Positions 19,766 to 31,756 of a DNA stretch of 64,000 nt are shown piece by piece (within the stretch, counting starts at the first letter, position 1; every line of letters starts with the position of its first letter). A program made the position numbers and the translations under genes. The notes under the pieces were generated by a model. That model was not told the origin of the DNA, did not search any database, and saw only the letters and a program-made list of their open reading frames with translations. The stretch comes from Viola odorata (Eukaryota > Streptophyta > Magnoliopsida > Malpighiales > Violaceae). The stretch covers positions 41,599,105-41,663,104 of the forward strand of contig OY829542.1 in the NCBI GenBank assembly GCA_963691705.1, written 5' to 3'.

Positions 19766-20189
19766 GAGATGTGCTTAGAGACATTCAAAGAACACAACAA
19801 TCGAAAAACAGAAGCAAGCACAGCCCAAGGACAACTAAACTTAAGAAATCTCTAGGAAAACATTCCCCAGTGAAGACTCGAGAAAAAGGGCCCAGGGCCA
19901 ACTCAAGTAGTAAATCTCGAAAAGAGCAACGACAACGTTCCCCAGTAAAGACTCGAGAAAAGGGCCCCTAGCCAACGGGAAAACAACATTCCCAGCAAGG
20001 ATCCAAGAACTCATGCACTTTGTCGAGAAAGCACCCCCAGCAAAAAATGAAAGAACTTGCGCGCCTTGCCCTCATCAAGGCCAATCGACAAGCGTTACTC
20101 TTCAAAAACCTTCAAAAAAGTACATCTTTACTAAAACAAGCTTCTTTCCAGACATTTCATATCCTTTTTTTTTCGTGAAAGTCCCATCG

Positions 20190-20430
20190 ATTATTAGAAT
20201 GCCCATACATGTGCATCTTCATTTGAAGTCTATTCACTCGGATTGACATTGTGAACTGGAAATTATGTACCATGTTAGTTGCATCTTTATGAGCGTAAAA
20301 CACTTAACCTTATTTCAGAGCGTGAGTACAAACACTAATATCAGGTGAGGATTGCTTACGACTGCAAATTGTGGGAAAGTTTTGTCCTTGGGGTCATTAC
20401 CTCCTGAACAGGATGCAGACGCACGCTAGG
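20190..20430 (+). promoter_or_regulatory. Conserved 3' noncoding segment shared with Athila (truncated Ogre)
   Basis: Ordered blocks AAAACACTTA, CAAACACTAATATCAGGTGAGG, GTGGGAAAGT, GGGGTCATTACC recur in 8535-8770, 47450-47690 and the minus strand of 57000-57215. Conservation in noncoding DNA of two lineages suggests a cis-acting RNA or DNA function; the function is not known to me. Confidence 0.6.
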
Positions 20431-20464
20431 TTCGTATTAAGGCTGCTGGTAACAAAAGTGAACG

Positions 20465-21790
20465 ACTTCCTTCCCTAGAGTGATTGAACATCCTCAACTT
20501 TATATTTCCTCCTCCCAGAGTGATCATTTGCATTTTTCTCCTCCTAGAGTGACATCATACATTTCCTTCTCCTAGAGTGATAGCATCTATGTTTCGTCCT
20601 CCTAAAGTGGCGATTAGTTTATTTTTCGCACCTCGCGTCTTACCCTACGGGATTGACGTCATTTAAATTTTCGCATTTTTACATTTCCTCCTCCTAGAGT
20701 GACATCATTCGCATTTCCTCCTCCTAGAGTGGCCTTAGTTTAATTTTCGCATTTCGCGTCTTCTCCTACGGGATTGACGTCGTTTACATTTCCGCACTGC
20801 ATTTCCTCCTCCTAGAGTGACATCATTCGCATTTCCGCCTCCTAGAGTGACCTTAGTTTAATTTCCGCATTTCGCGTCTTCTCCTACGGGATTGACGTCG
20901 TTTACATTTCCGCACTGCATTTCCTCCTCCCAGAGTGACAGCATCAGCATTTTCCTCCTCCTAGACTGACATCATATGCATTTCCCCCTCCTAGAGTGAC
21001 CTTAGTTTAATTTCCGCATTTCGCGTCTTCTCCTACGGGGTTGACGTCGTTGACATTTCCGCACTGTATTTCCTCCTCCCAGAGTGACAACATCAGCATT
21101 TTCCTCCTCTTAGAGTGACATCATTTGCATTTCCTCCTCCTAGAGTGACCTTAGTTTAATTTCCGCATTTCACGTCTTCTCCTACAGGATTGACGTCGTT
21201 TACATTTCCGTACTGCATTTCCTCCTCCCAGAGTGATAGCGTCAGCATTTTCCTCCTCCTAGAGTGACATCATTTGCATTTACCTCCTCCTAGAGTGACA
21301 ACATTACATTTCCCCCTCCTAGGGTGACATCAGTTACATTTTCCTCCCAGAGTGATATCATTACATTTCAAAACATCTTTACATCTTCCTCCTAGAACAA
21401 CACCTTTTTGCATTTACACCCCTAGTGGAGTCGTCATTTACCTTTCCGTAATTCACGTTTTGTTCCTGTCAAGGAAGTCGTCATTAACAATTCTATAATT
21501 TATGTTTCCCTTAATATCCGTATAGATCTAAATTTACATCTTTGTAGGACGTTCGGTCAAAACTCGATTCACGCAATGGCTTCCAAACCTATCTCCTCCT
21601 CGAGTGACATGAACAGATTACCTCCTCCTAGAGTGACATCAACGATTATCTCCACCCAGAGCGACAACATCAAAATTATCCCATCAGATTGACATCCCCG
21701 AATATATCTCCTCCCAGAGTGACATCTACGACTTATCTCCTCCCAGAGTGACATCAAAGAACTTATCTCCTCCCAGAGCGACGTCATCAC
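20465..21790 (+). repeat. CTCC/AGAGTGACATCA repeat array (truncated Ogre)
   Basis: Tens of copies of TTTCCTCCTCCTAGAGTGAC spaced 20-50 bases apart. A second block (TTAGTTTAATTTCCGCATTT then CTCCTACGGGATTGACGTCG) is interspersed to give a higher-order period of roughly 130-150 bases. The array lies directly upstream of the PPT. Confidence 0.9.
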
Positions 21791-21848
21791 GCTCTTTTAA
21801 GGTAAGACCTGCTGTGTCGCCAAAATTCGGATATGTGGGGGGCAACCG

Positions 21849-21897
21849 TCTTTACTCTTTATCAAATACTTCGATAAGACAGTAAAGAGGAGGCAAC
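21849..21897 (+). promoter_or_regulatory. PPT with upstream hairpin (truncated Ogre)
   Basis: GTCTTTACT..TTATC, loop AAATACTTC, GATAA..AGTAAAGA, then GGAGGCAAC and the LTR start TGTTGATAC. Same architecture as 48975-49023 with small changes on the 5' arm. Confidence 0.75.
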
Positions 21898-24800
21898 TGT
21901 TGATACTCGAATTTTGACACCATTTAAATTGAATTTATCATTTCTGTTATTTTACTTAACTTACTGTCATTTTTAATTAATTTACTATCGTTAGTTTATT
22001 TTCTAATTCTCGTCGCAGTTTATCATCATTCTTATTCTCATCAGCATCATAAATCGCATTTTTAATTTTTCGTCACAATATTTTCATTATTATTATTATT
22101 ATTAATATTTTCAGCCTTAAAAATCATATTTTTAATTATCCGTTAGTCATTTGCTATTTATTTTTCCGTTTTAGGCCATCGCATAAAATTTAAGATTTTT
22201 AGTATTTTATCACATTTTTTTGCATTTTTTATTTTATTATGATTTTTGTTCGAGCTTGTATTGGACCCGAGTAAGTTCACTCGGACCATTGATCGAACGC
22301 GTTATTTCTTCAGTTGACAATTACCTACTCTTTTTTTCATTCACGCTAGTCAACTTCGTCTCGTGCAATTTTCATCGTAACGTCATTTATTTTTCGTTCG
22401 AACATATTCATGTTTCCGAACGAGAAAATAAACAAGTTAAACAAAGATTTTCCTTCATTCGCTGTCGACTAGTAAATTCGTCTCATTTTTCTCTACAACT
22501 TGGTCACCTCGGATTTTTGAGCTCTCTCATGTCAAGCGAGTTCGCTCGTACCACTACCCGAGTCAAATATCCCGTTCGAGCACATTTTTGCTCCCGAGTG
22601 AAATTTCTTGGAGAAAAGGCTCGAACATCTTTCCTTATCAGCTAGTTATTTTTTATTATTTTCTAGATCACGCCACCTCTTTATTTCGTAAAATTAATTC
22701 CCTTGTATTTTTCCCGTTCGAACCTTCCTCGTTCGTAGATGATTTTTTTATCGAGGCTTGGGATGAACTTTTGTAGCACACTGTATATCAATTCACTCGT
22801 CTTATTTTTCTCTACGCGATGACACTTTTGGCTCGAGTTTTTGAAACGGTTGTTCGCAAAAATGGCTCGAGGCCATTTAAATAAATTTAAAAGGACAAGA
22901 TGGTCATCACCGTTGATCTGGTTGACTTAGGAAAGTCAACCAGATCAACGCCCCATTATTTACATGCATGGTGCACGTAAACAGTGACGACGAGCAGCAG
23001 CGGAGCAAGCCACCGAGCTGCTTGCTCCCGTCGCTTCCTGTCCCGTTCGCCATCATCACCAATGACCATAGCCCTACCAGCACGACGACGTAGCCACGCC
23101 AGCACGACGCCTGGCTCCTCCACGCGCAGCACCGCGTCTCCCTCCACTGGCAAGCTCGCCTATAAATAGGCCACTGCCTCCAACAGAAATTTTCACGAAT
23201 TCACCCCAAGGTACACGCTTCTTCTCCCTCTTGACTGATCGCTCACTTAGAGCCTCGGTTGCCACAAGTTCAAAGCTTTCCTTCGGTAAGCATTTTCTTG
23301 CCTTTTTCTGCCATTTTCAGTTTTAATTATTTGGTTAGTGTTCTGATTAAACCAATTGCTTGTTTGTGTCTTACTAATTCTTATGTATGTTGTAGATAAT
23401 TACCATGTTTTTTATTTTTTGATTCGTTGAATGAAACGAGCGAATTTCAAGTTTTTTGTTAATTATCATTTTTGATGTTTTCCTGAAATTAAATGCTATT
23501 CTTGCATGTTTTGATCCTTAATTTTTGCATAATCATGTTGTGGAGGAGGAGAGCTTTCCTCGGAGCTCAAAACCAGGCGATTTGGCCGCCTGGTCGGAGC
23601 TCCCCGTCGCCGGCAGTGGCGCCGGCGACACGAGGAAGATGATGAACAGTGGCCCTATGGGCTTGTTCACGCGGGAAGGGAAGGAGAGGTGATGGGCCCA
23701 TCACCATTAAAAACCTAATTCTTGGGCCAGGAACTGTTCCTGGCCCATTTCCTTTATTTTCAAGTTGGGCCTGACCCATTTTCATTCTTTCCGAGATCAC
23801 GGTTCACATTTTTTTCGTGTAAAATGCTCGCATGCTTCATACGATATTTTTGTGATTTATGCTTTATTTTTTTCGTGTATCGTATGCATGAAACGTGTAG
23901 CTTTTTTCGTAAAAATACTCGTGCATTCCATTATGACTATTTTTCGTACTTTCGCTTTAAAATTTTGTACCTATCAACTGTTTAAATTTCCGCAATTTAT
24001 TCTCCACAACCTATCAACTGTTTAAATTTTTCACACTTTATTTTCCGCACTTTAAACTTCCGCAATTTAGTTTCTGCAATTTAAATTCAGTCATTTAATT
24101 TACCGCCTATATGGTCGGTCGCATTTTTAATTTCCGCAAATATCAACTACTTTAAATTCTCGCAAATAGCAATTGCTTTAAATTCTCGCAATCATCAACT
24201 GTTTAATTTTTTCAGAAATATCAACTGCTTTAATTTTTCCGCAAATATCAATTGCTTTAATTTTTCTGCAAATCATCAACTGTTTAATTTTTCTGCAAAT
24301 CATCAACTGTATAATTTTTCTGCAAATCATCAACTGTTAAATTCTCCTACAAATCATCAAATATTTAATTTTTCACAATTATCATCATTTAAATTTTTGT
24401 ATGCATCCAATCATCATTTAAATTTCTTGCACTTATCAACTGTCATCATTTAAATTTCTTGCATGCGTCAAATCGCCGTTTTAATTTTCGTATGCTTCAA
24501 ATCGCCATTTTTATCTTCGTATACGTCAAAACCATTATTTAATTTTTCGATATATCAACTGTTTATTTAAATTCTCGCATTCATAAACTGCTTATTTATT
24601 TTTCGAGCTACCACTAACACTCTCATTTTGTAGGTTTAAAATGTAAGCTTCGCTCGAAATTACGCCTTTCTTTCCCTTTTATTTATTCAAAGCTTTCCGT
24701 AAATATTAATCATATGCATGATATATAGAATTGCTAGAATTAAAATCAACCCACATGAACAACTTATTTTAATGACTCGCTTTAAATGCCATGCTCATTT

Positions 24801-25477
24801 GTTTTAAATTCCGCTTATATTGACTGCATGTGTTTGGTGGCTTCGATCCTACGTCGATTTACCATTTTAAAATATCTCTCATTTAAATTTGTACTCTGTT
24901 AGCAATCCATGATAGAATCACTTAGTAGTTAATTCAATCATGCATGGCCCGATGATGAAAAAGAGGGCGCTCATTCGGTCTTACGGAAAATTCAGTCCCA
25001 TCACACTACGATTAGGGATAATCGATCGGTCTTGAAAACGTAACCCCGTCCGAAAAGATTTTTAAAACGTTAACCCCATCCAACGATTAATTATTCCTGA
25101 ACGGTCCCGATCATGGAAAAGACTAAAGTGACGATTCCTCTGACGACCCCCTATTAAAATATATTTTTATCAAACATCTTTTAAACACCTCTCTTATCAA
25201 CCGGTAACCATTTTCGGATGTGACTCGGGTGCCTAACACCTTCCCGAGTCCATAATACGACCCCGAACCTTTGTTCTTAGGTTTAGATCCTCTTTTTTGT
25301 GCCTTTAGTTTTTTATTTTTTTATTTTTATGCCATGACAGTTAGGTTCCCTAAAGCCTAGAGACAAAAATTAGGGTGACCACTTCATTGCATGTTGCGAG
25401 GCGTCCTTTTATGCCGAGCATCGTAAGGTCTCAAATTCATCGTATACTCGTGAATTTTTATTTTTCGGGGTGCGACA
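21898..25477 (+). mobile_element. 3' LTR of the truncated Ogre (3.58 kb)
   Basis: Starts TGTTGATACTCG after the PPT and ends GTGCGACA. Contains a perfect 18-bp U3 hairpin (22911-22950), a TATA box (TATAAATA, 23161-23168), a cluster of four hairpins (23572-23746), and a long run of short imperfect repeats (CGCAAATATCAACTG-like, 23990-24600). The last 0.5 kb (TCACTACGG.. GGGTGCCTAACACCTTCCCGAG) is close to the other Ogre LTRs. Confidence 0.9.
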
Positions 25478-27071
25478 AAGCTTATCTGAAAGCAAACGTT
25501 CTAAAGTACATTCTACTGCTAACAATTCTCTTTCTTAGGATTTGAGTCTGGCGAGATTGTGTACTTTAAGAGTGAAACTGTCATCATAAATATTTAGGTC
25601 GTTCTAGAGAAAGTTATCACCATTTTAAAGGATTTATGTCGTCCGATTCATGAGTTGTACGGATCATCAACGTTTGGGTTATAGTGTTATTGGCCAGCTT
25701 GTCCGCTTGGACACCATAACTAGCCAATAACACAAATTTTTTGTTGAGTATTGTGGTAGTATTGTAGCATAGAGAGCAATGTATAAATACCTTTTTGCTA
25801 TTATAAGTACCCCTCTGAAAAAATCCAAATTTTGAAAATTTGAACCGAAACAGTTGAGAACCAATCTGAAAATTTGAGTACCAAAACTGAAAGAAGCAAA
25901 AGGAATTTGATTTGGAACCGAACCAATTTGTTTTTGAGTATTGGGTACCTGATCCAAAAGAAATTAGATACCCGAATTGAACAAATCCGAATGTAAATCG
26001 ATTTAAACCGATCCGAAAAAAACGAATAAAAATAACTCTAACAAAGAACTCAATCCAAATTGACCCAATTTTATTATGATACAATGTGTGAACAAATATT
26101 TTTAATCATATTAATATTTTTAATTCACGATTTATACACAGATATATTTTAATATTGATACCTAACTTAAGTATTGCATTCTAATAATTTTTTTTAGGCT
26201 TGTATTAATTATAAACTAGTTATATTTATTTATTTAATGAATTTTATTTATTTATGCTTAGACTAGTAACATACATGAAAATTATATAATAATTATTCAT
26301 ATATTTGATTAAAATAACTAAAGTTAAAATAAATGTTTTTGTTTTTGTTTTTATTATACGTATTAAGTTTATTTATAATTGATTGATCAAGTTTAATCAT
26401 TAATAACTAATAAGTGTCTGAAATAGATTGTGATTTATTAATATACTATTTAAGTATTTACTAGTCTAAAACTAGCGCATTACATGATTGAATTACATAC
26501 TTTCAATAAATAAATATACTAGAAAACTACACACTATTTTTATATTTTATACTAAATAATGAATTACAAAAATATTCATAAAAAATGACCAATTAATAAA
26601 ATCGAACTCAATTACGAGAATAAACCGATTGATTAAACCGATCTGGTTGTAAAAATCTAAAATTTCAAACCGAAACTCATATTTGATATTAACCGATCCG
26701 ATTCAATTGGGTACCTAGTCAAAAGGTACTCGATCTGACTAGGTAAAAAAGTCAATGACCCGAACTGAACTAGTCAAACTGGGTACCCAAACCAAAACCA
26801 CAAACAAGTAGAGTACTCATGAACAGGATTGTTGTTAGTTCCATTTTTTAGTCTTATACTATAGTTTTTATAGTGTAAACGTTAGCACATTATACTCTTT
26901 ATAGATAGAATGTGTTTTTTCTTTGTCAACAATAATAATATAAAAATATGAAAGTAAAAGAGGGAGAGAACACAAAATATAATAAGAGGGTACATTTTAT
27001 TATCTCGAATGCATCGAATATTACGTAGTTGAAACATATGTATAAGCGTATGAATAGGTAATTTATAAAGT
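25478..27071. other. AT-rich spacer with possible hAT-like relic
   Basis: 25684-25733 is an 11-bp-arm inverted repeat (GTGTTATTGGC / GCCAATAACAC). 25790-26060 and 26600-26800 contain repeated GAACCGAA / GGGTACC motifs resembling hAT subterminal repeats; the middle is very AT-rich. Termini were not resolved and no gene was seen. Confidence 0.35.
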
Positions 27072-27076
27072 GTGAA
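27072..27076 (+). repeat. Target-site duplication GTGAA, left
   Basis: Five bases before the 5' LTR start, identical to the five after the 3' LTR (52856-52860). Shows that 27077-52855 is one complete insertion. Confidence 0.9.
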
Positions 27077-27761
27077 TGTTGATACCCGAATTTTGACGCC
27101 ATTTTTATTTAATTTTAGCATTTCTGTTATTCAGCTAATTTACAGTCATTTTCAGTTGATTTAATGTCGCTAGCATTTTTAGGTGTTTCGTTGCATTTTT
27201 GCATCATCGTTAGCATCGTCAGCTTTCGAAATCGCATTTTTTATTTTTCGGCATGTATTTTCATTATTATTATCATTAATATTTTTAGCCTGAAAAATCA
27301 CATTTTTAATTATCCGGCAGTCGTTTGCTAATTTTTTCTTCGTTTTAGGTCATCACATGAATTTTAGGATTTTTTATATTTTAGCGCATTTTTTAGTATT
27401 TTTATTATTTTATTATTATTTTCATTCGAGCTTTTATTGGACCCGAGTAAGTTTGCTCGGACAATAGCTCGACTTTAAAATTTTTTCCATCAACTAGTTG
27501 CTAGCTTTTTTTCTGCTCGCAACGGTCTACAGCGTTTCGTGCAATTTTCGGCGTAACGTCTTTATTTTTCCGTTCAAACATTTCACGTTTTTGAACGCGA
27601 AAATAAACACGTTAAACGAAAAATTCTCGTCAGTCGCTGTATATAGTTAAACCCGTCATATTTTTCTCTACGCTCGGATACCTTCGGCTCGAAAATTCAA
27701 AATGTTTGCCCGCGAGGCTCGGCTCGAGGCCATTTAAATGAGACTTAAAGGCCTTTGATCT

Positions 27762-27809
27762 CAACCGTTGATCTGGGCAACCAAAGAAAGTCAACCAGAT
27801 CAACGGTTG
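27762..27809 (+). promoter_or_regulatory. U3 inverted repeat (5' LTR)
   Basis: Arms CAACCGTTGATCTGG and CCAGATCAACGGTTG, 15 bp perfect. Counterparts: 22911-22950 (18-bp arms) and 49696-49743 (one change). About 190-230 bases upstream of the TATA box. Confidence 0.85.
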
Positions 27810-27995
27810 ACAATTTAATGTGCATAATGCACATGCATAGTGCCAGGGACGTGCAGCGAAGTAAGTCTTCGCCCGAGCCACCTGCTCCCGTAGCTCCTGT
27901 CCCTCCGCCATCATCACGGCTAGCCCCTAGCTCTGCCACCTCGACGTCCGGCCACCACGCGCAGCTCCCCCCATCCAAACGCCACGCGTTTTTGG

Positions 27996-28004
27996 CTATA
28001 ATAG
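27996..28004 (+). promoter_or_regulatory. TATA-like box in the 5' LTR
   Basis: CTATAATAG in the context GGCTATAATAGCC. The truncated Ogre has TATAAATA at the matching place. The 3' LTR of this element has lost the box by a 23-bp deletion. Confidence 0.6.
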
Positions 28005-28390
28005 CCACGGCTTCCCTTCATTCAAAGGGGGGCCGAAAATTTTGCAAAAAAACCTCACTGCCCATCTCCATTCTCTAGCTCGGTTCACGCACCCTCACTT
28101 CTGGCCGTCGTCCGCACGCAGCAGCAGCAACACTGTAAGTTTTCTTTCTCTCTCACTTACGGTTTCTCTCTCTAATTTCCGTTCTTGCCTTAGATGATCA
28201 TTCAATCATTCAAATGTGTTCTAATTGCTTGAGTGTTGAGTTAATTTCGTTATACTAGCATCAGTTAAATTGTTTAAACGGATTAATACGCATTAATGTT
28301 GCCGATGCAATTGTCACCGTTTTGGTTGCTGTTTTCCTACTGTGATCATTTGTTTGTACTGCTGGAAGGGAGACGAGTAAGTTGGGCCGA

Positions 28391-28573
28391 GAACCAGGCG
28401 AATCGGACGCCTGGTTCGTTACCTCCGTCGCCGGCAGTGGCGCCGGCGACGTGAGGTTGAAGATGACTTGATCTTGGGCCATGCGGCCCTTCGTGCAAAA
28501 TATGAGAAAGGTGATGGGCTTGGCCCATCACCATTTTAATTAACCCCTTTGGGCCAGGAACTGTTCCTGGCCC
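28391..28573 (+). promoter_or_regulatory. Cluster of four hairpins in R/U5 (5' LTR)
   Basis: GAACCAGGCG/CGCCTGGTTC (28391-28417), GTCGCCGGC/GCCGGCGAC (28427-28450), GGTGATGGGC/GCCCATCACC (28510-28532) and GGGCCAGGAAC/GTTCCTGGCCC (28551-28573). All are perfect or nearly so and lie downstream of the TATA box, so they would be in the 5' leader of the transcript. The same four occur in the other two Ogre LTRs. Confidence 0.85.
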
Positions 28574-31500
28574 ATTTCTTCAAGTTTTAAGTAGGGCCCA
28601 ACCCATTTATATCTTTTCCGAGTATTCGTTTCGCTAGTTTTTTTACGTAAAATGTTCACATGCCTCGTATGATCATTATTTGTGATATGTGCTATTTTTC
28701 CTATATTTTTATGCATAAATTGTTAGTTCACTTTTTTTGTAAAATATTTCGTATGCTTATTTTTGAATCAAGTTGGTTCTTAAATTGTTTTTATACGTGA
28801 ATTGCTCATCGTGATATTTATTGTCATGTTATCTAACCTCAGTCATTTATATCTAACCGTTTAATTTCAGTCATTTAATATACCACCTATATGGTCGGTC
28901 ACTTTTTAATTTTCGTAAATATTCAACTGCTTTAATTTTTCGCAAAACTGCTGGAAATCCTTCCGCAAATTATCAACTGTTTACTTTTCCGCACTTTAAA
29001 TTTCAGCAATTTAAATTCAATACCGCCTACATGGTCGGTCGCACTTATCAACTGTTTACTTTTCCGCACTTTAATTTTCCGCACTTTACTTTTCCGCACT
29101 TTAAATTTCAGCAATTTAAATTCAATACCGCCTACATGGGCCCTTCGTGCAAAATATGAGAAAGGTGATGGGCTTTGCCCATCACCATTTTAATTAACCC
29201 CTTTGGGCCAGGAACTGTTCCTGGCCCATTTCTTCAAGTTTTAAGTAGGGCCCAACCCATTTATATCTTTTCCGAGTATTCGTTTCGCTAGTTTTTTTAC
29301 GTAAAATGTTCACATGCCTCGTATGATCATTATTTGTGATATGTGCTATTTTTCCTATATTTTTATGCATAAATTGTTAGTTCACTTTTTTTGTAAAATA
29401 TTTCGTATGCTTATTTTTGAATCAAGTTGGTTCTTAAATTGTTTTTATACGTGAATTGCTCATCGTGATATTTATTGTCATGTTATCTAACCTCAGTCAT
29501 TTATATCTAACCGTTTAATTTCAGTCATTTAATATACCACCTATATGGTCGGTCACTTTTTAATTTTCGTAAATATTCAACTGCTTTAATTTTTCGCAAA
29601 ACTGCTGGAAATCCTTCCGCAAATTATCAACTGTTTACTTTTCCGCACTTTAAATTTCAGCAATTTAAATTCAATACCGCCTACATGGTCGGTCGCACTT
29701 ATCAACTGTTTACTTTTCCGCACTTTAATTTTCCGCACTTTACTTTTCCGCACTTTAAATTTCAGCAATTTAAATTCAATACCGCCTACATGGGCCCTTC
29801 GTGCAAAATATGAGAAAGGTGATGGGCTTGGCCCATCACCATTTTAATTAACCCCTTTGGGCCAGGAACTGTTCCTGGCCCATTTCTTCAAGTTTTAAGT
29901 AGGGCCCAACCCATTTATATCTTTTCCGAGTATTCGTTTCGCTAGTTTTTTTACGTAAAATGTTCACATGCCTCGTATGATCATTATTTGTGATATGTGC
30001 TATTTTTCCTATATTTTTATGCATAAATTGTTAGTTCACTTTTTTTGTAAAATATTTCGTATGCTTATTTTTGAATCAAGTTGGTTCTTAAATTGTTTTT
30101 ATACGTGAATTGCTCATCGTGATATTTATTGTCATGTTATCTAACCTCAGTCATTTATATCTAACCGTTTAATTTCAGTCATTTAATATACCACCTATAT
30201 GGTCGGTCACTTTTTAATTTTCGTAAATATTCAACTGCTTTAATTTTTCGCAAAACTGCTGGAAATCCTTCCGCAAATTATCAACTGTTTACTTTTCCGC
30301 ACTTTAAATTTCAGCAATTTAAATTCAATACCGCCTACATGGTCGGTCGCACTTATCAACTGTTTACTTTTCCGCACTTTAATTTTCCGCACTTTACTTT
30401 TCCGCACTTTAAATTTCAGCAATTTAAATTCAATACCGCCTACATGGGCCCTTCGTGCAAAATATGAGAAAGGTGATGGGCTTTGCCCATCACCATTTTA
30501 ATTAACCCCTTTGGGCCAGGAACTGTTCCTGGCCCATTTCTTCAAGTTTTAAGTAGGGCCCAACCCATTTATATCTTTTCCGAGTATTCGTTTCGCTAGT
30601 TTTTTTACGTAAAATGTTCACATGCCTCGTATGATCATTATTTGTGATATGTGCTATTTTTCCTATATTTTTATGCATAAATTGTTAGTTCACTTTTTTT
30701 GTAAAATATTTCGTATGCTTATTTTTGAATCAAGTTGGTTCTTAAATTGTTTTTATACGTGAATTGCTCATCGTGATATTTATTGTCATGTTATCTAACC
30801 TCAGTCATTTATATCTAACCGTTTAATTTCAGTCATTTAATATACCACCTATATGGTCGGTCACTTTTTAATTTTCGTAAATATTCAACTGCTTTAATTT
30901 TTCGCAAAACTGCTGGAAATCCTTCCGCAAATTATCAACTGTTTACTTTTCCGCACTTTAAATTTCAGCAATTTAAATTCAATACCGCCTACATGGTCGG
31001 TCGCACTTATCAACTGTTTACTTTTCCGCACTTTAATTTTCCGCACTTTACTTTTCCGCACTTTAAATTTCAGCAATTTAAATTCAATACCGCCTACATG
31101 GGCCCTTCGTGCAAAATATGAGAAAGGTGATGGGCTTGGCCCATCACCATTTTAATTAACCCCTTTGGGCCAGGAACTGTTCCTGGCCCATTTCTTCAAG
31201 TTTTAAGTAGGGCCCAACCCATTTATATCTTTTCCGAGTATTCGTTTCGCTAGTTTTTTTACGTAAAATGTTCACATGCCTCGTATGATCATTATTTGTG
31301 ATATGTGCTATTTTTCCTATATTTTTATGCATAAATTGTTAGTTCACTTTTTTTGTAAAATATTTCGTATGCTTATTTTTGAATCAAGTTGGTTCTTAAA
31401 TTGTTTTTATACGTGAATTGCTCATCGTGATATTTATTGTCATGTTATCTAACCTCAGTCATTTATATCTAACCGTTTAATTTCAGTCATTTAATATACC

Positions 31501-31756
31501 ACCTATATGGTCGGTCACTTTTTAATTTTCGTAAATATTCAACTGCTTTAATTTTTCGCAAAACTGCTGGAAATCCTTCCGCAAATTATCAACTGTTTAC
31601 TTTTCCGCACTTTAAATTTCAGCAATTTAAATTCAATACCGCCTACATGGTCGGTCGCACTTATCAACTGTTTACTTTTCCGCACTTTAATTTTCCGCAC
31701 TTTACTTTTCCGCACTTTAAATTTCAGCAATTTAAATTCAATACCGCCTACATGGT
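28487..31756 (+). repeat. Five tandem 654-bp units in the 5' LTR
   Basis: Units start at 28487, 29141, 29795, 30449 and 31103 (CCCTTCGTGCAAAATATGAG). The junctions join CCTACATGG to GCCCTTCG. Within each unit the third hairpin alternates between GGGCTTGGCCC and GGGCTTTGCCC (G, T, G, T, G). The 3' LTR has only one unit. Confidence 0.97.

Larger units (their letters stand above)
17501..21897 (+). other. 3' noncoding region of the truncated Ogre
   Basis: Collinear with 44485-49023. It contains two GCAGCCCCGCTGC mini-hairpins (18452-18464 and 18834-18846), a purine tract (19646-19765), the segment shared with Athila elements (20190-20430), the CTCC/AGAGTGACATCA array (20465-21790), and the PPT hairpin (21849-21888). 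No convincing coding sequence. Confidence 0.7.
15945..25477 (+). mobile_element. 5'-truncated Ogre/Tat element with one LTR
   Basis: From about 15945 the sequence is collinear with 42930-49030 of the complete element (second RNase H end, integrase, 3' noncoding region, hairpin plus PPT) and then continues into an LTR (21898-25477). Everything 5' of the second RNase H is missing. It is clearly older than, or from another subfamily than, the complete element: substitutions are frequent, stops are present, and the LTR has a different U3/R sequence in places. Confidence 0.9.

Noticed and set aside
19615..19971. Lys-rich plus-strand frame
   Set aside because: Comes from the purine tract.
21569..21790. 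Minus-strand frame with repeated SLWEEIS
   Set aside because: Shadow of the CTCC/AGAGTGACATCA array.
25490..25560. Possible RNase H piece (minus: ELLAVECTLERLL)
   Set aside because: Only about 15 residues, interrupted; too short to support.
27630..28078. Overlapping frames around the U3/R border (also 49679-49988)
   Set aside because: GC-rich promoter-proximal LTR DNA, open on both strands by composition.
28487..31756. Tandem units as a CRISPR array
   Set aside because: Units are contiguous 654-bp copies without unique spacers, in a plant LTR.
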